Assembly: GCA_013823505.1 (NCBI GenBank)
Contig: PNMH01000047.1
Span: 1-30,240 of the forward strand
Direction of reading: 5' to 3'
From: Polaromonas sp.
GTDB lineage: Bacteria; Pseudomonadota; Gammaproteobacteria; Burkholderiales; Burkholderiaceae
Length of the DNA stretch: 30,240 bases
The translations under genes and the position numbers were made by a program. Positions 25,041-30,240 of the stretch are shown here, in pieces (the stretch's first letter is position 1; each line of letters starts with the position of its first letter). Below the pieces are notes generated by a model. It saw nothing but the letters and a program-made list of their open reading frames with translations. It made no database searches and was not told the DNA's origin.

Positions 25041-25680
25041 GGCGTTCGTCCAGCGCAGGTGTCGAGGGGTTGTGCAGGTGGCTGGTGTCGGCCCAGCCGA
25101 CCAGGCTCAGGCCTTCGGGTGACCAGAGCAGGCGGTTGATGGCGGTGTTGGTCAGCTCCCAACTGCGGGGGGCTTGCAAGCCCAGGCGCGTGGCGGCGCG
25201 GTAGAGGATGTCGAGCACGCCGCCGTGCGCCACCATCAGGATCTGTTCGCCCGGGTGGCGCGCCGCGAGTTCTTCCACGGTTGCCACAACGCGCGCTTGC
25301 AGTTGCAGCAGGGATTCGCCGCCCGGAGGGGCGAAATCGGGGACGCGCTTGCGCCAGGCCAGCGATTCTTCGGGGAAGCGTTGTTCGAGCTCGGTCCAGG
25401 TGTGGCCCTCGAAGCGGCCGAAGCAGCGTTCACGCAAGCCCAGGTGGGACGTCACTGCCTGGCCTCGGGTTCGGGCCACGGCGTGCGCCGTCTCATGCGC
25501 CCGCAGCAGGTCGCTGGCGTAGACGGCGGCGATGGGTTCGTCGCGCAGCGCTTCGGCCAGCTGGGCCGCCTGCCAGCGCCCATGGTCGTTGAGCTCAATG
25601 TCGGTGTGGCCCTGGATGCGGGTATCGCGGTTCCAGGCGGTTTCGCCATGACGGATGGCGAGGATGCGTGTGATGTGCAA
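25033..25680 (-). CDS. Histidine phosphatase family protein (GpmB/CobC-like)
   Basis: A 215-residue phosphoglycerate-mutase-like phosphatase. The catalytic RHGET motif is at residues 10-14 with the phosphohistidine H11, followed by WNRDTRIQGHTDIELNDHG, YASDLLRAHETA and the GLRERCFGRFEG segment with the acid residue. The second conserved His lies in MVAHGGVLDIL. This set fits the branch of small phosphatases annotated GpmB or phosphoglycerate mutase; the true substrate is not known. The start is taken as TTG 25680, because AAGGA lies about 8 bases upstream and the catalytic motif then follows at the family distance; in-frame ATGs further upstream (for example near 25733) would add residues unlike the family. 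The stop overlaps the next gene. Confidence 0.87.
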   Translation of the reverse strand: MHITRILAIRHGETAWNRDTRIQGHTDIELNDHGRWQAAQLAEALRDEPIAAVYASDLLRAHETAHAVARTRGQAVTSHLGLRERCFGRFEGHTWTELEQRFPEESLAWRKRVPDFAPPGGESLLQLQARVVATVEELAARHPGEQILMVAHGGVLDILYRAATRLGLQAPRSWELTNTAINRLLWSPEGLSLVGWADTSHLHNPSTPALDERHA

Positions 25681-25783
25681 AGCAGATCCTTGAACTCGGG
25701 CGGGAGACAGCCACTGTACCGGCGCGCTCGCCATGGCCACGTCCCAGGGCTGAAAAACAGAGCTTTGCGACACAATCCAGAAC
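25681..25783. promoter_or_regulatory. Divergent intergenic region phosphatase / hybrid kinase
   Basis: These 103 bases lie between divergent genes and should hold both promoters. The phosphatase Shine-Dalgarno AAGGA lies here on the minus strand. I could not assign -10 or -35 boxes with confidence. Confidence 0.35.
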
Positions 25784-28153
<2,370 letters not shown>

Positions 28154-28177
28154 CTCCCCGGCAGTGCGGGGCGCCGG

Positions 28178-28876
28178 TCAGCGAGGCAGTTCGATGTTGA
28201 CCTGCCGCGGCCCGGCGGGTGGGGATGGAAAGTCGCGCAGGGCGGCGTCCAGCATGGCGGTCCACAGCGGGTTGGAACTGTTCCACCGGCCGTCGTGAGC
28301 CGCGCGGGTCTCGTACACCACGCGCCCGCTGGCGGCGTGGCGGATGATGACCGACACCTCGCGCTTGTAGTACGGGGTTTCCATGCGCAGGAAAAGCGGG
28401 GCGTAGATGACCTGACCGGTGCCGGTCACCACGTAGTCACGCCCCGGAAAACCGAAGCCCGGCACGAAGCCGCCGCCCCAATAGCCGTCGTACGGGCTTT
28501 CCCATGGCGCACGCGGCAGGCGCAGCGTGCCGCCGCTGACTTCCACGGTCCAGGGCGCCGTCACGCCCGCGGCCGCCGGTGTCCAGCCGACCTTGGCGAG
28601 AGAAATGGCCGCCAGCTTCTCCAGCTCGTCCTGTCCCGCTCCGGAGCGGCTGTCTTGCTGCGAGGGCAAGCGCTCGAAGCGGTAGACCTGAGGCGCCTGC
28701 GGAATGGGCGTGGCCGCTCCGGCGGGCGTGGGCCGATCGGACCAGCGCGCATAGCTCTGCACCTGGTTGTCCACCAGGAACACGCTGGCGCAGCCGCTGA
28801 GCGCGAGCAGTGCACCCGCAGCCACCCCCAACCTGAACAGGCAGGCCCAGGGGAGGTGGGAAGTCGGTGTCGTCAT
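28178..28876 (-). CDS. DUF4136-type lipoprotein
   Basis: A 232-residue exported lipoprotein. The N-terminus has a signal peptide with hydrophobic GVAAGALLALSGC; the lipobox LSGC gives the lipidated C29 after cleavage. The mature part fits the DUF4136 domain found in many proteobacterial lipoproteins: SYARW near the start, a Gly/Trp/Tyr-rich middle (YWGGGFVPGFGFPG), and a C-terminal half with REVSVIIRHAASGRVVYETRA, then WTAMLDAALRDFP. Function is not established for the family. The start ATG 28876 has GGAGG a few bases upstream. It follows ttcA by 52 bases on the same strand, so it may be in one transcript. Confidence 0.82.
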   Translation of the reverse strand: MTTPTSHLPWACLFRLGVAAGALLALSGCASVFLVDNQVQSYARWSDRPTPAGAATPIPQAPQVYRFERLPSQQDSRSGAGQDELEKLAAISLAKVGWTPAAAGVTAPWTVEVSGGTLRLPRAPWESPYDGYWGGGFVPGFGFPGRDYVVTGTGQVIYAPLFLRMETPYYKREVSVIIRHAASGRVVYETRAAHDGRWNSSNPLWTAMLDAALRDFPSPPAGPRQVNIELPR

Positions 28877-28928
28877 GAGGCCTCCTGAAGAAGCAGCGAT
28901 GGAGCGGCGCGGGCCAGGCCCGGGGCCG

Positions 28929-29849
28929 TCAGTGCGCCGTCGAAATGGATATGACCGTGCGCGCGCTGCTGGCGTTCCCTATGGGCGCGCTTTCTTCTGG
29001 CGAATGGGGAGCCACCACCGGCAAAGGCTCGTCGTCAAACGCCTTGTCGCCGTCTTCACTCGCCTCGCCCGTGGCGCGGATGGTCTCGAACGGAAACAAC
29101 GAGCGGTCCATCAAATGGCTGGGCACAATGTTCTGCAAGGCCGAGAACATGTTCTCAACGCGGCCGGGAAAGCGTTTTTCCCAGTCCTTCAGCATCAGGC
29201 CCACCTGTTTGCGCTGCAGGTTTTCCTGGCTGCCGCACAGCGTGCAGGGGATGATGGGGAATTCGCGCACCTCGGCCCAGCGGGTGAGGTCCTTTTCGGC
29301 CACGTAGGCCATGGGGCGGATCACCACATGCTGCCCGTCGTCGCTCACCAGCTTGGGCGGCATGCCCTTGAGCTTGGCGCCGAAGAACATGTTGAGCAGC
29401 AGCGTCTGAAGGATGTCGTCGCGGTGGTGGCCGAGTGCGATCTTGGTCGCGCCCAGCTCGCTGGCCACCCGGTAGAGGATGCCGCGTCGCAGGCGCGAGC
29501 ACAGACTGCACATCGTCTTGCCCTCGGGGATCACGCGCTTGACGATGGAGTACGTGTCCTGGTTCTCGATGTGGAACTTCACGCCCAGTTTCGTGAGGTA
29601 CGCCGGCAGGATGTCGGCCGGAAAGCCGGGCTGTTTCTGGTCGAGGTTGACCACGATCATCTCGAAACTGATCGGCGCGCGCGCCTGCAGTTTCTGCAGG
29701 ATGTCGAGCATGGCGTAGCTGTCCTTGCCGCCGGAGAGGCAGACCATCACGCGGTCGCCTTCCTCGATCATGTTGTAGTCCACGATCGCGCGGCCGACCT
29801 CGCGGCACAGGCGCTTTTCGAGTTTGTGGTTTTCGTGTTCGGTGTTCAT
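28929..29849 (-). CDS. ttcA: tRNA 2-thiocytidine(32) synthetase TtcA
   Basis: A 306-residue cytoplasmic enzyme that thiolates cytidine 32 of tRNA using ATP and an iron-sulphur cluster. The PP-loop SGGKDS (39-44) binds ATP, the cysteine pair C114/C117 ([11 protein letters not shown]) and the C202/C205 segment ([13 protein letters not shown]) supply cluster and catalytic cysteines, and [10 protein letters not shown] (140-149) and [12 protein letters not shown] are typical TtcA motifs. The C-terminal 45 residues are acidic and variable. The start is ATG 29849, with AAGGA six bases upstream; TTG 29855 would add two residues. Confidence 0.96.
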   Translation of the reverse strand: MNTEHENHKLEKRLCREVGRAIVDYNMIEEGDRVMVCLSGGKDSYAMLDILQKLQARAPISFEMIVVNLDQKQPGFPADILPAYLTKLGVKFHIENQDTYSIVKRVIPEGKTMCSLCSRLRRGILYRVASELGATKIALGHHRDDILQTLLLNMFFGAKLKGMPPKLVSDDGQHVVIRPMAYVAEKDLTRWAEVREFPIIPCTLCGSQENLQRKQVGLMLKDWEKRFPGRVENMFSALQNIVPSHLMDRSLFPFETIRATGEASEDGDKAFDDEPLPVVAPHSPEESAPIGNASSARTVISISTAH

Positions 29850-29885
29850 GGCCAATCCTTCCCGCGCGCAGCGCTCAGGGGTGTT

Positions 29886-30240
29886 TCATTCCATCACGGG
29901 CACGATGCGCTTCATGAAAGCGGCAAACATAGGGACCGTGAATGCGGTGTCGCCGTGGGTCGGGCTCCAGACCATGCCCTTGGTGATCAGCGAGCTGCGC
30001 GTGGGCGCCAGCGAGGAGACTTTTTCGTTCAGGCAGGTCGCAATGTCGCCCGAGCGGTGGGGGCCTTCGCCCAGCTCGGCCATGGCGCGCAGGTACTTCT
30101 TTTCCTTGGGCGTGCATCGGTCGAAGCGCACCCGGAAGAATCCTTCGTCCAGCGCGGCGATCGCCGTGACGCTGGCCTTGCGCACCGCATCGATGCCGAT
30201 CGGACTGGCCTCAGCCGCCAGCCAGGTGTGGCTGCCCCAG
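29886..30240 (-). CDS. AAA-family ATPase, C-terminal part only
   Basis: The 3' end of a gene that continues beyond the window; 117 codons plus the stop are visible. The sequence matches the C-terminal winged-helix part of AAA ATPases of the archaeal Orc1/Cdc6-like type: a helix ending AVRKASVTAIAALDEGFFRVRFDR, then EKKYLRAMAELGEGPHRSGDIA, a recognition-like helix TRSSLITKGMVWSP and the final FTVPMFAAFMKRIVP. The ATP-binding motifs lie outside the window, so the assignment depends on this C-terminal pattern. The stop is TGA at 29886-29888, 36 bases before ttcA, so the genes are probably co-transcribed. Confidence 0.75.
   Translation of the reverse strand, partial: WGSHTWLAAEASPIGIDAVRKASVTAIAALDEGFFRVRFDRCTPKEKKYLRAMAELGEGPHRSGDIATCLNEKVSSLAPTRSSLITKGMVWSPTHGDTAFTVPMFAAFMKRIVPVME

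Overview
The window looks like a chromosomal segment of a high-GC betaproteobacterium of the order Burkholderiales, most likely family Comamonadaceae (Hydrogenophaga-, Acidovorax- or Rhodoferax-like). This is an inference from three things: the GC-rich codon use of most genes; recognisable gene orders (dusB-fis-purH, thiD-family gene next to hemL, rubredoxin next to the type IV pilus chemosensory genes, ttcA); and the protein sequences themselves. No rRNA, tRNA or CRISPR array was seen.

Layout. 1-1265: the 3' end of a Crp/Fnr regulator, then a broken IS66-type element that keeps tnpA and tnpB but has no visible tnpC. 1588-5699: an accessory signalling stretch with a methyl-accepting chemotaxis protein, a 165-residue helical protein of unknown family, and a histidine kinase that begins with half a PAS domain. 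From about 3.7 to 5.7 kb the DNA is clearly more AT-rich than the rest, which suggests later acquisition. 5877-11413: housekeeping genes. These are an S4-domain pseudouridine synthase homologue that lacks the catalytic aspartate, an MFS transporter and a YqaA-family membrane protein on the minus strand, and dusB-fis-purH on the plus strand, ending at a strong bidirectional terminator. 11481-13782 (minus): hemL preceded by a divergent thiD-family kinase. 13937-23835 (plus): rubredoxin followed by pilG-pilH-pilI-pilJ-chpA, the Chp chemosensory pathway that controls type IV pili, with a 1982-residue CheA-type hybrid kinase. 23871-25680 (minus): a D-threonine-aldolase-type enzyme and a histidine phosphatase with overlapping ends. 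25784-28153 (plus): a hybrid histidine kinase with PAS domains. 28178-30240 (minus): a DUF4136-type lipoprotein, ttcA, and the 3' end of an AAA ATPase gene.

How the genes work together. The core of the window is the Chp pathway. PilJ (receptor) signals through PilI (CheW-like coupler) to ChpA (kinase), which would phosphorylate PilG and PilH, the regulators of pilus extension and retraction. The accessory MCP at 1588-3366 is a separate chemoreceptor of the flagellar type; it has a CheR/CheB-tether-like C-terminus, but no cheR or cheB lies in the window. dusB-fis(-purH) couples tRNA modification, a nucleoid protein and purine synthesis, as in many proteobacteria.

I do not see convincing evidence for an entirely new biological system. 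The items most worth a second look are the catalytically altered pseudouridine synthase homologue, the divergent ThiD-family kinase, the AT-rich module with the unknown 165-residue protein, and the mixture of canonical and degenerate phosphotransfer sites in ChpA.
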